A stretch of 64,000 bases of DNA from Mesocentrotus franciscanus (GCA_037976565.1 CP137684.1:22110814-22174813), one strand, 5' to 3'. Positions 19,800-32,493 are shown, counted from the stretch's first letter. Notes: generated by a model from the letters alone, not told the origin. Made by a program: numbers and translations.

Positions 19800-21580
19800 T
19801 GTTGTCAACTCCTCTATTCAAATTTCTACTGTGGTCTAATTCTTTCCCGGAGTGGAAGTCCTTTTAACCTTTTTCATTCACCAATTCCTTGAACTTCTTC
19901 CTACACCTCACAAGCTCCAGGTCAAACCTGATACCTTGGCATTTAGGAGCGTATCCTCTACAGACAAACGTCGGGACGTTTTTTTTTTTTTGAGGGGGTT
20001 CTTGCATTGGAGATTACAGGGCTACAGACATAATTCAAATTCAAATTTAATCTTTTGATTCAAAATACAAACATGAAGGGTCATTCTCACTTTTCAGCTC
20101 ACAATGGAGACCGACAAATTGAAGTTGTAATGTCATACAGTTCAGTTCAGATAGAAATTCAAGTTACATCACACAATTTGTAAAAGAAACAAAACTGTAC
20201 ATACTCCCACAAGCCTCTTCGGGAATAAAATACATGAAATAATAAAAGTTGTATTTCTCACAAAAACATTTTTTCAAACACTATATTCATATTCATTAAT
20301 GCCAGGATGAAAATAATATGATAAAAATATAAAATTTGTAATATGAATACAAACAAAATAATGACCCACTCTAAAATACCATTTTGGGCGAATATTTATC
20401 TTTTAACATCTTGTGAATGTATATAAGTGGATTCGGCGCCTTACAGGTATACGTGTATATATGACATAATTCATGGGTGGAGCGGTGGGGGGTCTTGTAT
20501 GCATGTTAGTGGGTTCCAGATATGGGGGAGGGGGTGCGGTCATCGATATGCATATTTTCTTGCATGGCCATTCTTGAGAATATCCGCCTACGGCTCGATG
20601 GCAAGTATTCAACGTCGAAAGAGAAATGAAAGGACAAATACTGGAAATCGTTAATTAGATGACGCATCTTAGAACTTCAAGGTGCTCGTTAAGGGTCCTG
20701 TCATGGAAGAGAACTTTCGATCACTTTGATTTCATGGAGGTCAATAAAAATCATATGAAATTTAAATATCAAAGGTGGTCAATGCTTGTGAAATGGGTGG
20801 GGGATAATTACAAAATTAATAATAATAAAATGATTTTTAAAAACGCGAAGTGCAAGAAAAAGTAGAGCAGCTTTATAAACTTCTCTTAAATGATTGTGTT
20901 GATTTATCTCATGTGCATACATACATGTATGCCTTTCCATTTCAATGTTGAGTTTAGTTGCTCTGTACTTCATATTAGACCAGAGGCTGATAAAAATTCG
21001 AAGAACTTCCTAAAGGTTTAAAACTTACTACTACTACTTCTATTTATATAAGTTTTTTTATTTCCGAAGAAAATAAAAGAAGGTACATTTAAATTAGCCA
21101 GGTCCTCTGTCAGAAGAAGAGAACATATTTCCTCATCGACTGGCAAGTGGCAGGGTAATAAATACAATAATAAACAGTAACAAATACAGCAACAAATGTA
21201 ATAACAAATACAGGAACAGTAGAAAAACAGACAAAGACAAAATCGAAATTTAAAAAATGAGATTAAGAACAATAACAATTGAAACAATAATATAATATGT
21301 CAATGTTATACTGGAATTTACCTATCTTCAATTACAATATTCCAGGATAAAACAACGTCTCTAGGCGCTTTAAAAATAATTTATAAGTCCTCTCCTGCCA
21401 GAGGCAAAGTCTGTTCGAGATGAGGATGCTATCGTCTTCCATCAACATCCCCTTGAGATAGATGGACATGGATTAGCCTGGCATGGCATATAACCATACC
21501 AGACAAGAACTGATATACACTCTACACGAGCCAAAAAGGAAACTGGAGGGGGCGTCGAAGGGCGTGTATCCCGAAGACTC
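19800..21580. other. Gene-free stretch, nothing recognised
   Basis: AT-rich sequence with short unremarkable frames. I found no exon with matching splice sites and a recognisable domain. Confidence 0.4.
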
Positions 21581-21586
21581 GTCGTT

Positions 21587-21640
21587 TTCTCTCTCTCCAT
21601 CTTTCTCTCTCTCCATCTCTCTCTCTCTCTCTCTTGGTTA
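21587..21640. repeat. CT microsatellite
   Basis: Interrupted (CT)n runs at 21587-21632. Confidence 0.9.
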
Positions 21641-22129
21641 TATAAAAAACTTCTACGTTAGTGAAAAGTTGTCGCTCACCAACATCTCTTTAAAGTTTCA
21701 ATCATTATGTTCAAGCCATGTATGGTTCCATACAATTATAGTTTATTATACATTTTGATTTTTATCATTATTCATTACACGTTAGATATGTATGTAGCGC
21801 ATTTCCAATTACACGTATTCGTTAAAGTAACTGATCAATGCGCCTTAGATTGTATCATTAGCTGGTCTATAAATTTATTTCGTTCGTTTCATATCTTTGT
21901 CAAATCTAAGCAACGTGTAAATATAACATACAAGTCCTATCGTACAATCATTTAAAAAAAAAAGATAGAAAAGTTAATATCAGTTCCACACTTATTTCTC
22001 TAAATTGAGAGCATTCCAGCCGACCGACATTATATTGTACATGCATTTATTTAAACTTAACTTACCTCCGCCTCCCTCCCCCTCCTCTCCTCCCCCTCCC
22101 TTACTGAATTCACCACTAAAATCTTTATA

Positions 22130-23350
22130 TATTTTTATGTGGCTCCTGGGGCGAGCTATCTACCCAGATAACACGATGTAGACAGTATGCCTCCTCCCTC
22201 CTTTCCCTTCACCCTTCCACCCCTCTCCTAATCTACCACTACAAACTTTCAATCTTTTCATTGCCTCTGGGGTGATGCTATGTAGACACTACGGCCCCTC
22301 CCTCTGCCCCTTCACTGCCTCTGTCCCTTCCCTCTCCTCTCCCCACCCCTCCACCCTCTTCTCCCTTCCATTACCCGAACCCACTACTGATGAAGCCACT
22401 CTTATTTTGATCCTAGGGCAATGCTATCAACTAACATAACATGGGGAAGAAAGTATGCGCCTCCCTGCCCCTTCCCTCCCCATCCTTTCCCAACCCCATT
22501 TCCGCTTCCCTAACCCATCCTCACATCCACCACTACAAACTTTCCATCTTTTCATTGCCTCTGGGGTGAGGCTATCTAGACACTACGCCCCCCTCTGCCC
22601 CTGCCCCTGGCTCCCCACCCCCTCCACCCCTTCTTCCTACCATTACCCGGATCCACTTCTGATGAAGCCACTCTTATTTTGCTCCTGGGGCAATGCTATC
22701 AACCAAAATAACACGGGGTAGACAGCATGCCCCTCCCTTCCCTTCCCGCCCCACCCTTTCCCAACCCCATTTCCGCTTCCCTATCTCCCATCTCTAAATC
22801 TTACCACTACAACCTTTCCATCTTTTCATTGACTCTGGGGGATGCTATCTAGACACTATGCCCCCTCCCTCTATCCCTCCCCTCCCCTACCGTCTTCTTC
22901 TCTCCCTCTGCCCCTTCCCCTGTCTCTCCCCCTCCACCCCTTTTTCCTATCATAACTCGGATCCACTTCTGGTGAAGCCACTCCATCACTTTATTTTGCT
23001 CCTGGGGCAGTGCTATCACCAAAATAACACGGATAGACAGTATGCCCCCCTGCCCTCTCCCGTCCCTTACCCACCCTTTCTCAGCTCCATTTCCACCCCC
23101 CCTCCCACCTTCAAACCCATCACTAAAACATTTCCTTCTTTTCATTGCCTCTGGGGTGACGCTATATAAACACTATGCCCCCTCCCTCTGCCCCTCCCCT
23201 ACCCTTGCCTTGCCCCTGTCCCTGTCCCTTCCCCTTCCTCTCCTCGCCCCTCCCCACCTCCGCATGAAGGGCATGAGATGAAGAGACACGGTGACTTTAG
23301 ATCTTGTTGAATGCTGCTGGGCTGATGCTATCAACCCACATAAAACGAGG
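22130..23350. repeat. Two-level tandem repeat, alternating A and B monomers (about 290-bp dimers)
   Basis: Type A monomers carry TCCTGGGGCAATGCTATCAA, followed by AAATAACACGG..GTAGACAG..ATGCC. They occur near 22146, 22412, 22682, 22998 and 23315. Type B monomers carry CATTGCCTCTGGGG.GATGCT, then ATCTAGACACTATGCCCC, near 22260, 22556, 22832 and 23151. A and B are themselves homologous (TGGGG..ATGCTATC..AGACA.TATGCCCC) and alternate. Between them lie C/T-rich fillers of variable length. Pro-rich frames here are translations of the fillers. Confidence 0.8.
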
Positions 23351-24390
23351 TAAACAGTATGAAAATAGATCGTTATCATAAACAGTGGATAGGTCATTAG
23401 CTTGTAATGCGTAATTAACAAACGAAACAAGAAGAAGGTTTCAAAACACTTAAGAAACATCAACACTATTTCTGCGTGCCTGGGATATGATAGCTAATAC
23501 CGCCTTCAGTTATTAATCATTGTGCGTTTTATGCTTCAAATGATATCATTATCGTTACGGAATTATGGCCAATCCAATGACAGTTTCCTTTTAGGGGTTG
23601 CTTATTGTGTAGAACATGATCATAATCAAAGAAAACTTTACAAAACATTTCTTTATAGCAAAATAAGCTATTCTTTGAAATGAATACGAGTAAACTGGAC
23701 AATAATCTTAGATTGCTTGAACAATTGTTTAAAGATATGAGAGATAAAAAATATCCGACATTTATTTGTTTGTCGTTGGTAAATTTGTGAAGACCCCCCC
23801 CCACCTGCCTCTGACTTTTCGCCGGGATGTTTTTATTTAATGTGCTTATCGTATTCTAAACATTATGGATCGATTTGGTAACATTGATGCCTCACATAAA
23901 ATAATTACACTTACATCAAATTTCCATCAGGCGGGCCATAGCTATAGAGCTAGTCAATGTAACATTGGCGGTCGATCTACATTTACGTGATCTATATTTC
24001 ATAACGTTTGTGTTCCATCATTATATAAGATGACCTTTTACATCTTTTCAATGGAATGACCATCGGACACCTATCCTGTCTATGTCTACTGTCATAACAC
24101 GGTTTGATAAAGCGCAGATGTTTAACCTTCCTCAATTGACACATCCGAGTTAAACATATCATCGCCCTGCAGGAAAACCCGACACAGTACAACTGTAGAA
24201 ACATAATATCATGCCCTTACTGATGACAGAAAATAGAAGATCAGACAAGCACCTGTATCTTGTACCTGTAGAGATGATACAGCATAAAATTATATATAAA
24301 TTTGAAATAAAATATAAAGTTTTATAAATAAAAAAAAGAAAAGCTAGTCACAGTGCTGCCGGCTGAAGAAATTACTTTGAAACGGTTTAA
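23351..24390. other. Gene-free stretch, nothing recognised
   Basis: No supported exon, RNA or element. The minus-strand frames at 23529-23804 and 23992-24204 show no family signature. Confidence 0.4.
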
Positions 24391-24409
24391 TCGTCACCTC
24401 GTCGTCAAT

Positions 24410-24575
24410 AACGACAAGAAGTAGGAGAAGAAGAAAAATATTAAGAAGAGGAAGTAGAAGAAGAAGAAAAATATTAAGAAGAGGAAGTAGAAGAAGAAGA
24501 AGAAGGAAAAGCAGAAGAAGAAGACGAAGAAGAGGAGGAGGAGAAGGAAGAAGAAGAAGAAACTCTCAATAATTT
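24410..24575. repeat. GAA/GAAGAG microsatellite
   Basis: Near-pure purine tract on the plus strand, with an internal duplication (AAAATATTAAGAAGAGGAAG occurs twice). The Phe-rich minus-strand frame is an artefact of it. Confidence 0.9.
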
Positions 24576-24811
24576 TCCGTTCACGACTCAATAGGAAAAC
24601 CCAATATACAGTACAACCGTATAAACATAATTATGTACTGACGAAAGGTTATATAACATCAAGCACCCGTATCTTTGTATATAGATGATGCGGTAAAAAA
24701 GAAAGTTGATTATACAGGGTGTCTACAAATGCAATGAGACATTGGCAACATCTTAAAGAGTACTAACGCATCCTCAATGAAAATTTGAAGGTAATGTTAT
24801 AAAGGGTTCTA

Positions 24812-25141
24812 GGACACCTACCCCTGGACAACCACCCCCGGATAACCACCCCTAGACTACCCCCTACGACAACCATCCTCTAAGACAACTACCCCCGGAC
24901 AACTATCCTAGGGGGTAGTTAGGTTAGTTGTCCGGGGGTAGTTGTCGTAGGTAGTTGTCTGGGGGTAGTTGTCCTAGGGGGTAGTTGTCTGGGGGTGGTT
25001 GTCCTAGGGTAGTTGTCCCGAGGGGTAGTCGTCCTAGAGGGTGGTTGCCCTAGGGGGTGGTTGTCCTAGGGGTAGTTGTCCTAGAGGGTGGTTATCCTAG
25101 GTGTGGTTATCCGGGGGTGGATGTCCAGGGGGTAGGTGTCC
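24812..25141. repeat. Strand-switching G-rich minisatellite
   Basis: Left of about 24906 the unit reads CCCCC.GGACAACTA; right of it the reverse complement, GGGGGTAGTTGTCCTA, repeats with a period of about 16-18 bp for over 200 bp. The switch lies in a CCTAGG palindrome. The outermost units (GGACACCTACCCC and GGGGGTAGGTGTCC) are also reverse complements. The direct repeat GTTATAAAGG lies on both sides (24796-24805 and 25149-25158). Runs of five G at regular spacing make quadruplex formation plausible. Confidence 0.85.
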
Positions 25142-25329
25142 GGATACGGTTATAAAGGTATATCGTAAACTCCGTGTGAATTTGACAAGGATTCAAGCTA
25201 ATGGTACAAAATTGTGACGATTATTAGTTTTTTGGTCGAACGAATCATTTTTCATATGCTCAAATTCAATTTTATGTCACCTAATTTGCGTACCTTTTAC
25301 ATTCTACATGTTTCTTTAGTGTTAATACT

Positions 25330-25462
25330 TGTATGGAGATTGTATTTTAGTTGCACTGTCAAACATGTACAATCCAGTCTGTGACTACCAGTCATGTTTT
25401 AATAAATCTGAAGTGAAGTGAAGCGAAATTGATATTGAAATTGAAATTGAAATTGAAATCTG
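25330..25462 (+). mobile_element. Retroposon 3' end with GAAATT microsatellite tail
   Basis: TTTTAATAAATCTGAAGTGA is followed by GAAGTGAAGCG and (ATTGAA)n repeats at 25429-25460. The arrangement, a polyadenylation-like AATAAA and then a simple-repeat tail, is typical of non-LTR retroposon ends. Confidence 0.35.
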
Positions 25463-25689
25463 ACAAAGATCATGCACCGGTATATGTCTCCGGATGATAC
25501 AGCATAAAAACTTGTTTTTGAAGGAAAATTATTAAAACGGTATGAAGAAAATAGAACATATGTTAGGCACTGTATTGTCTGTTCAACAATTACTCTGAGG
25601 CAGTTCAGTCATCACTATCTTGGCTATATTAAACCTCAAAGTCACTCTCAATAATTTTCACTCAATGAGCCAATGCCAGACGTCAATTC

Positions 25690-26435
25690 AGCGTATAATT
25701 TATGTTTCAACACACCTCCAAAGTTGACAGTATTTGCGATAATCTTGACAGACCAGACCCAACAACTGTTACCCTCCAGGTTAAATATGCGAGGATAATA
25801 AGAATCGGACAAAATTCAAACTGGTTCACTAATCTGGACATGACCCCCTGCCTTATACCCAGACAAGACGAAGATTTAAAAAAAAAAGATTTTTGCTTCT
25901 TACTACCACAATCACTCTCCAAACTTTCCCCTCAATATACCTAACGTCAATTCATAGAGCCAATATCAATTTATGTCTCAACACACCTCCAAAGGTGACA
26001 GTATTTGCGACAATCTTGACAGACCAGGTCAAAACAACTGTTACCTTCCAGGCTAAATAGGCAAGGATAATTAGAATCGGACAAAATTCAAATTGGTCCA
26101 ATAAATTGGACATGACCCCTGCCTTTTACCCAGACAAGGCGAAGAGATAAAAACAATTATCAGCTTCTTACTGCCACAATCACTCTCAAAATGTTCATAT
26201 AGCTCAGGTCTAGCGCATACCGTGTCTTAACACACCTCCAAAGTTGACAGTATTTGCGATAATCTTGACAGACCAGGCCAAAACAACTGTTACCTTCCAG
26301 GCTAAATAGGCAAGGATAATTAGAATCGGACAAAATTCAAATTGGTCCAATAAATTGGACATGACCCCTGCCTTTTACCCAGACAAGGCGAAGAGATAAA
26401 AACAATTATCAGCTTCTTACTGCCACAATATCCCG
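25690..26435. repeat. Three-copy tandem repeat, period about 250-270 bp
   Basis: ACACACCTCCAAAG.TGACAG recurs at about 25711, 25981 and 26231. Each is followed by the same block through GACATGACCCC.TGCCTT..CCCAGACAAG and a closing TTCTTACT.CCACAAT. Copies 2 and 3 are nearly identical over their first 200 bp. The overlapping frames on both strands are not conserved between copies. Confidence 0.85.
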
Positions 26436-26522
26436 TTGTTATGATTGGAAATGAATCATACAGGAAGGGTCATCCTGTCTGTCTATTAATGCCTGGGGCC
26501 CTCAGGCTGACTAGCAACAGTG

Positions 26523-26560
26523 AACAGGGGCGTATCCAAGAATTGGTCAAGCCGGTCCCA
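26523..26560 (+). mobile_element. Fragment resembling a CAGTGGCGTATCC transposon terminus
   Basis: CAGGGGCGTATCCAAGAATT differs by few bases from the CAGTGGCG.ATCCAGG termini elsewhere in the window. A run of C follows at 26562. Only this end is visible. Confidence 0.35.
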
Positions 26561-26889
26561 TGCCCCCCCCCCTCATTTGAAGGGCGTTGGACAAAGCATT
26601 ACAACTATCAAAGATTCTCGCACGCGAGGCTATGACCTCATGACTTGATGAGTCGCTCTTACATGAAGGTGGTGAACTTTAATAAGCTTTGAACTTTAGT
26701 TTTACACCTGTTTTATATCTCTGAATGCAATTGCAATTTGTTTTTATTTAATGATGGGTGTATGAACAATCCGACTTTATTTGTTCTTTAAAATGCTGAA
26801 GAGGAGGTCTGCCTGCCACTATGACACTATGGAATATTGATTATTTTCTCACATTCCTCTTTAGGATGTTAAGAGCCTGAAGAGTGTCG

Positions 26890-26995
26890 ATTCTTTCCTC
26901 TCTTGCACACCATCTCTCCCTATCCCCTCCCCCTTCTATCTCTCTTCTCTCTCTCTCTCTCTCTCCCCCTCTCCTTCTCCTCTATTTCTTACTTC
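26890..26995. repeat. CT-rich microsatellite
   Basis: Interrupted (CT)n and CCCCT runs. The Ser/Leu-rich frame here is an artefact. Confidence 0.85.
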
Positions 26996-26999
26996 TCTA

Positions 27000-28320
27000 T
27001 TTCTCTCCTTTCACTTGTGAAAATAAGCACCCTTCCCTAAGAACATCTTCCTCCTTCGAACTGTGTTCAGGATTGCTAACATTTATTCGACCTTAATAAT
27101 CATCGAGAAGCCACGTGCCCGTCTCAATGAAATCATAAGCTTCATACACAATTAATGTTGAAATCCATTGACTACTGAATTCTCTAATTCCCATAGGCTT
27201 AATACAGGGACCACTCGGTTCCAGTAGGTAATGGGTTAATCGACCGTCAGCCCACCACGTCTGTATTTCATCATTACGGTTATCTCACTTCCAGCAAATT
27301 CATTCCATAATTAAACACTCATTTAATCAATCATAAAATGAACCGGGCCTTTCCCATCTTATCTTTGTAACACTCAACTTCCAAACTCACACTTAAGTTA
27401 ATGTAGACTAAATTGTGAGTGACGTGTTTGCGTACGAGCGAATCATCCCTGAAACATAGTCGCTAATTTTGCTAATACAGAAATTCATATCATGCTTGTA
27501 ATGAATACTCATTAAAGACTTGTATCGTCACGGATACGTCATACTAATTTGGTGGAAGGACTTGCACGTGTTAATAATGATTACTCAGTTCGAGTAGGAA
27601 GTCTATGAGGAGTTTCAGCTGTGTTTGATAGAAAAGAGATATACCTTACTTTTCCTGCTGACGAGAATAAGTTGATGTGAAAAGATGAAAGCATCATTAT
27701 TATAACAGAATTGGTACAATCCGTAAAGTTTAATTGTAAACTGTGTTTGATGGTTGTCAGGTTAGTTTAAAAAACACCCGGCATAAGCGATTCACGAGGA
27801 AAGTGCCAGATTTACAAAGTCAAACTAGAATGAAATGGGTCGAAAAGCATTAAATTAAATAAGATCCTCCTTAATGTTCCTGTCTGATCCTTGAAAGAAT
27901 CTAAGAAAGTTAAAGGAATTCTAAACACACAGGATATTGATATGAATCAATCTACAACCTATCCCCATCTAAGTGTCAGAAACTTATATGATAACAAATT
28001 TTTTAACTTCTGCAAAGTGAAGTTAGTTTCCCTATAATACAGTTGGGATTTCTAAAGAGTTCAACAACTATTCTCGCTCTATAGGGTATAGAATCTATCG
28101 CTATAACGATATCCTTTTCAATCTTAGTCCAACAGACGAGGGAGAACCCCGATGTTTTTACTAATATATTTAGCAAATAATGTCCAGTCCCCCTTTTACA
28201 TTGCTAGATTGAAGTCCAGGCGTTTTTGTTTTGGTTACCATTTGTAAAATTAATAAGAATCAATGTTATGTACTAGAAAGTGACAGCTATAGAAGAGACG
28301 GGTAAAGAGATACAGTGAGT
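27000..28320. other. Gene-free stretch, nothing recognised
   Basis: Unique-looking AT-rich sequence with no supported feature. Confidence 0.4.
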
Positions 28321-28344
28321 TGTATATATATATCTTTAAAAAAA

Positions 28345-28502
28345 ATATTTATTCATTTATTTATTTGTTCAATTATTCAGTCATTTATCTATTCATTTAC
28401 ATATTTATTTATTTATTTATTCATTTATTCATTTATTCATTTATTCATTTATTCATTTATTCATTTATTCATTTATTCATCAATTCATTTATTTATTTAC
28501 CT
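28345..28502. repeat. ATTCATTT minisatellite
   Basis: Units of TTCATTTA and TTTATTTA repeat for about 150 bp. The Ile/Tyr/Phe-rich frames on the plus strand are translations of it. Confidence 0.9.
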
Positions 28503-28924
28503 GATAAAAGGAGTGCAAAGAAAAAGTAATAAAAGCCGATGCGCCTGCCAGTCAGGCTAGGTCTAAAAACTCTTCTGCGAACGAAATCTTTAAATAGATT
28601 TGCAGATAAGTTGACAAGATAAGATCAGAATCTCTCTTCTTTGGGGTGAAGGTCATTCTGTACTATCTAGACACAAAATCAGCCTTATCATTCATAAACT
28701 TTGTAATTGGCAAATAAAGGTACATTTCTTCCTTCAGATCAGGTATAATTCGGAGGGCCAGGTAGGGAAAGTGATCCAATCACCTTGCCTTCCGAGTCGC
28801 GTTGACACAAGGACCTTTTAGTTATCAAGATAAAACGTGACTGATATACATCCATAATAAGTACAATACAATAATGTGTGACTCAACAGATACACAGTGT
28901 GAACGGACTATACAGTGATTGCGT

Positions 28925-29015
28925 TTGCACGTGAACATTGCTGATTTGATTTGATTTGATTTATTTTCTTCTGCATTCCAAATATAAACAATTTTCGGTA
29001 ACAAAACAAACATGA
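28925..29015 (-). mobile_element. Minus-strand retroposon tail (TGATT repeats)
   Basis: GCTGATTTGATTTGATTTG is followed by ATTTATTTTCTTCTGCATTC. In reverse complement this is a 3' end finishing in AAATCA repeats, like the other simple-tail retroposons in the window. Confidence 0.3.
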
Positions 29016-29907
29016 AATACTAAATGGTACTTTCTGACAATGAATCATAAATATGCAAATATACATAAAAATTATAATGGAAAAAACATAATAATTCGTT
29101 TAAATGTACCATACTTCATCAAACTTTATAAAATGTTAAAACTTTTTGAAAATAGTAAGCAATCCCAAAGTTAACGATAACAAAAAACGCTAGTGTAGCT
29201 ACAGAAGCACTTCCGCCTTCGCCATCGAAAGGCACAAAAATAGGGAGAAGAGACAAATTCAGGAAATGAAAAGACAGCGTGAAGAGGAGGAGGAAAAGGA
29301 GAGGATAGAGCCCCCGCACCCTCTCATCTAATATTCTCCTTCTTTTCCCAATGTTGCTAGGGGCGCGTCATCTTATTTTACACAAATTGCTACTTTCCTC
29401 AAACTCAAGTGAATGATTAATACTTGGAATATCATCAAAGATTCTTCGGATTACTTTAACTTGTTATACATTTTCATTTGAGCGCGGATCGGTACTTAAA
29501 ATCATAATTTCATAAATATTTTGTTTATGCATAATTTGTAAAAATACTTTCTTTATTCTTCATCGGACACACTGTTGTATGTTATGATTTGTGCGCCGAA
29601 TGAGTTTTGGGTAAAATGAGAAATAGTTCCCGAGACAAAGAGGTGTATGAAGCATTGTGATATTTGACAAATTTGACCAAAATAATGTTGTAATTTCTGT
29701 AACCTTTAAGCCGGAAATTCGACTCATTATGACAGGTTCATATTGACCGGGAGACATGACATGGTTTAATGACTTGGCCTCTTCTTTACATCTGGTCATT
29801 AATTTCATCATGATGTCATTTCCGCGATGATCTCCATGCATTATGACATAAAATAAACGTTAATTTCAGTCATGCTTCTTCATGTTAAATGTGTACAAAG
29901 AGAGTGT

Positions 29908-29908
29908 A

Positions 29909-29946
<38 letters not shown>

Positions 29947-30060
29947 CGGGGGATGATGATAATAATAATAATATATAGAATTTATAAGGCGCCAAATCCA
30001 ATTTAAAATTAAATGCTCAAGGCGCATAGTGCAAAACATGAAAATACATAATCATACTTG
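29908..30060 (-). mobile_element. GA microsatellite adjoining a minus-strand SINE-like 3' end
   Basis: (GA)n at 29911-29941 is followed by AATAATAATAATAT and a segment with AAGGCGCCAAATCC and CAAGGCGCATAG. In reverse complement this resembles the GCGC..ATTATT end of the SINE at 34047-34339. The head is not visible. Confidence 0.4.
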
Positions 30061-31360
30061 TACAAAAATACAATATAACAACAAAAGAAGAAAATCATAT
30101 CAACTAAAAGCTATTTTTTATTTTTTTCAATTTTTCAATTTCATTTTTTAAAGGTAAAGTGGGCGGGGCGGGGGCTGTTCGCACTTACGAATACAACGAG
30201 CAGTGTCAGGTAGATATTATATCCATCAGTGGTCTAATAATACTAGGAATATATGGAAGGGCTTGGAACCTAACATGCCTGAGGGAAAACCGATTTAACA
30301 TATATAAGAATACCAATAAAGACAGGAAAGAAGAAGGGGTAGAGGAGAAAGGTGAAGAAGATAAACATCGATTGCCCCATCCCTTCTTCATCAATCAAAC
30401 TCCTTTCTTCTTCCCCAGAAGACTTTGCATGAGACACAAACAAACTTGTAACAAACAAGCGCTCCTTTCATCTCGCCTTCTTCATCCACAATATAATTTC
30501 CCGGGTTTCCTCTCTCGGATATTACTCAAGTTGAGAACACAGTATTTTGTATCGTTACCGGACACTCACTACAAAGAACCTATAACGAGTAGACTTGTGT
30601 ATTCCATCGGGGTTTTGATGAAATCTCTTTCCTAAATGTCAAGTTCTAAGTCTCAAGACAGAAGATGAATTGTGTCATACGGTTACAATTATCTCTGGAA
30701 TGCACCCCGTCACATGATAATAACATTCAGAGCTGAAATGTTGCGACGAATGCTTATGACATAGTACAATCTCTTACACTTTTTCTTGAACACAAGGTCA
30801 TGACTGTTGGTTATTTATTGAATGCTTTCTAAGTGAACGTTATGTAATAGTGGTTAAAGGGAAACACAACCTTGATAGCAAACTACGCCAGAGGCGGCAG
30901 AAACATTAGAAAAATAGATTGGTGAAGAATTGAATGAAATCGGACATAAATGAGAAATTTATGATTTTTTAAAAGTAGTATTCACTAGGTATGGGCCCTT
31001 CAAATTGGCTGAATCGGTAATGTCCCTGTGATGTAGTTGCGGACAACTTTCCTATTTGTTCCAGCACATAAAATGACTAAAATTTCAATTTGTCAAAAAA
31101 TGTATAACTCGATCACGGGGAGGACATATAACAATAATACAAAATATAAAATGCCGTTGCATACCAGGCGTCATTTCGATTGCGTTATTATCGGCGATGG
31201 TCAAGTCTGTGAAAGTAATATGTCGACAGTGATTCAAAACAATGACGGCATCGTTCATTGTTCATTGTTCACCATTCAATTTGTGTACGTTGTAACCTAA
31301 CCATAGCGCGTCTCAGACTGCGCCAATCGCTGACGCAGTCCTAAGTCAATCAACAGGCAA
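30060..31360. other. No gene supported; one long unassigned frame
   Basis: A plus-strand frame of 158 codons at 30159-30635 is the longest here. It has no recognisable domain, a biased low-complexity middle and no partner exons, so I do not call it. Near 30856, GTTAAAGGGAAACACAACCTTG resembles an end of a common invertebrate MITE, but no matching right end was identified. Confidence 0.35.
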
Positions 31361-31361
31361 A

Positions 31362-31880
31362 TAAGCCATACGTCTATTGACTCGTTTTACATTTTGGTAT
31401 TGTTCGGTTAAAAGATGTAAGAGAAAGAGCAATGCTGCCTTTAAAAGCTTGTGAATACATGACTCAAGTGTGTCTTAACATTTTGGGGAGGAAAAATGAG
31501 AGCATGTGATTCTCTGTGCCGTCGTGCCACCGTTGTACTTGTTGCTATTGGCAACAAGTTATAATATTCCTAACTCGTTAGAGATGATGTTATGCTAACC
31601 GCGAGAGCCGGGGTACTGACTGCAATGGGGCTCACAGGGGTTCTTATACAAGTGGGAAGGCTGCAATACCAAATACAAAGTTGAATGAAAATGTATTTAT
31701 TTTCATAAAAAGTACATCTAATGATATTACATCTAATCACATTCTCTTATTTTTCCTACCCTAAATGTTTAGACGCTTAAGTCACGTATTTACAGGCGTT
31801 TAAAGGCAGCATTGCTGTTTATACCTTACATCTTCTTAACCGAACGATACAAAAATAAAAAAGCCAGTCAATGGACATAT
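31362..31880. repeat. Large imperfect inverted repeat, arms about 150 bp
   Basis: The left arm (about 31362-31510, with GTTCGGTTAAAAGATGTAAG and GCAATGCTGCCTTTAAA) is matched in reverse complement by the right arm (about 31731-31880, with TTTAAAGGCAGCATTGCTG and CTTCTTAACCGAACGAT). Identity is about 80 percent by eye. The roughly 220-bp spacer holds its own 9-bp hairpin (ACTTGTTGC / GCAACAAGT at 31537-31560). It could be an old foldback transposon. It lies within 500 bp downstream of the DRAM-like exon, in the presumed intron. Confidence 0.75.
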
Positions 31881-32353
31881 GGCTTTTTTGCCTGTTGCTT
31901 GACGTTACTTGACGTAATTGCAGTATGAATAAAAGAAGGCGGGAGGGTGTAATTCATGATACAAGGAGACTGTAAAAAAGAATGAACGCACATTTTGTTT
32001 TGAAATGGCAGCCGATGAGATGTCTTGACAAGAAAAGGTAGCGATTGCAGGCAAATCGACTTTGAAGTCCAAAGAAAATAATAATCGGAAAGCAAACCAC
32101 TTACATTGTAAATACAAATAGAAGAAGGAGGGAAGGTGTAATATAATGTTTAGTCAAGATAAGGCACTATATAAGAAGGCAAGTTCTAAAAAGAACATTG
32201 AGAAAATCATTATTCATATCAAGTATAGAATTTGAGACTATACACACACATAGGAAGCAAGCGGCATAAAAACAGAGATTTAAAAAAATGAAATAAAAAC
32301 GACCTAAATTAAAAAATATGTTAGAAGATAATAATAAACGTGAAGCATCCTAC

Positions 32354-32493
32354 CTGATGTACGGGAATAGGAAGGCGACGTCGCCGCGAGTTACGGCGAC
32401 AATGTAAGCACTGACAAGCATGGTGATAGAAAGAGCTAACATAACTATGGGTAAGATACCCATGTAGTTATAGCGATGGATTCCACACGGCAT
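32354..32493 (-). CDS. Coding part of the DRAM-like exon
   Basis: This is 140 nt (46 codons plus two bases), so the next exon must begin in phase 2 and complete a Ser codon. The start is chosen because the upstream ATG in the same exon opens only a nine-codon frame. The intron is presumed to extend left through the inverted repeat at 31362-31880. Confidence 0.65.

Noticed and set aside
20403..20654. Overlapping frames on both strands near 20.5 kb
   Set aside because: No domain, no splice partners, composition like the surrounding non-coding sequence.
30159..30635. 158-codon plus-strand frame
   Set aside because: No recognisable domain, biased Lys/Glu segment from a purine run, no splice-supported neighbours. 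A single open frame of this length is expected by chance in 64 kb.
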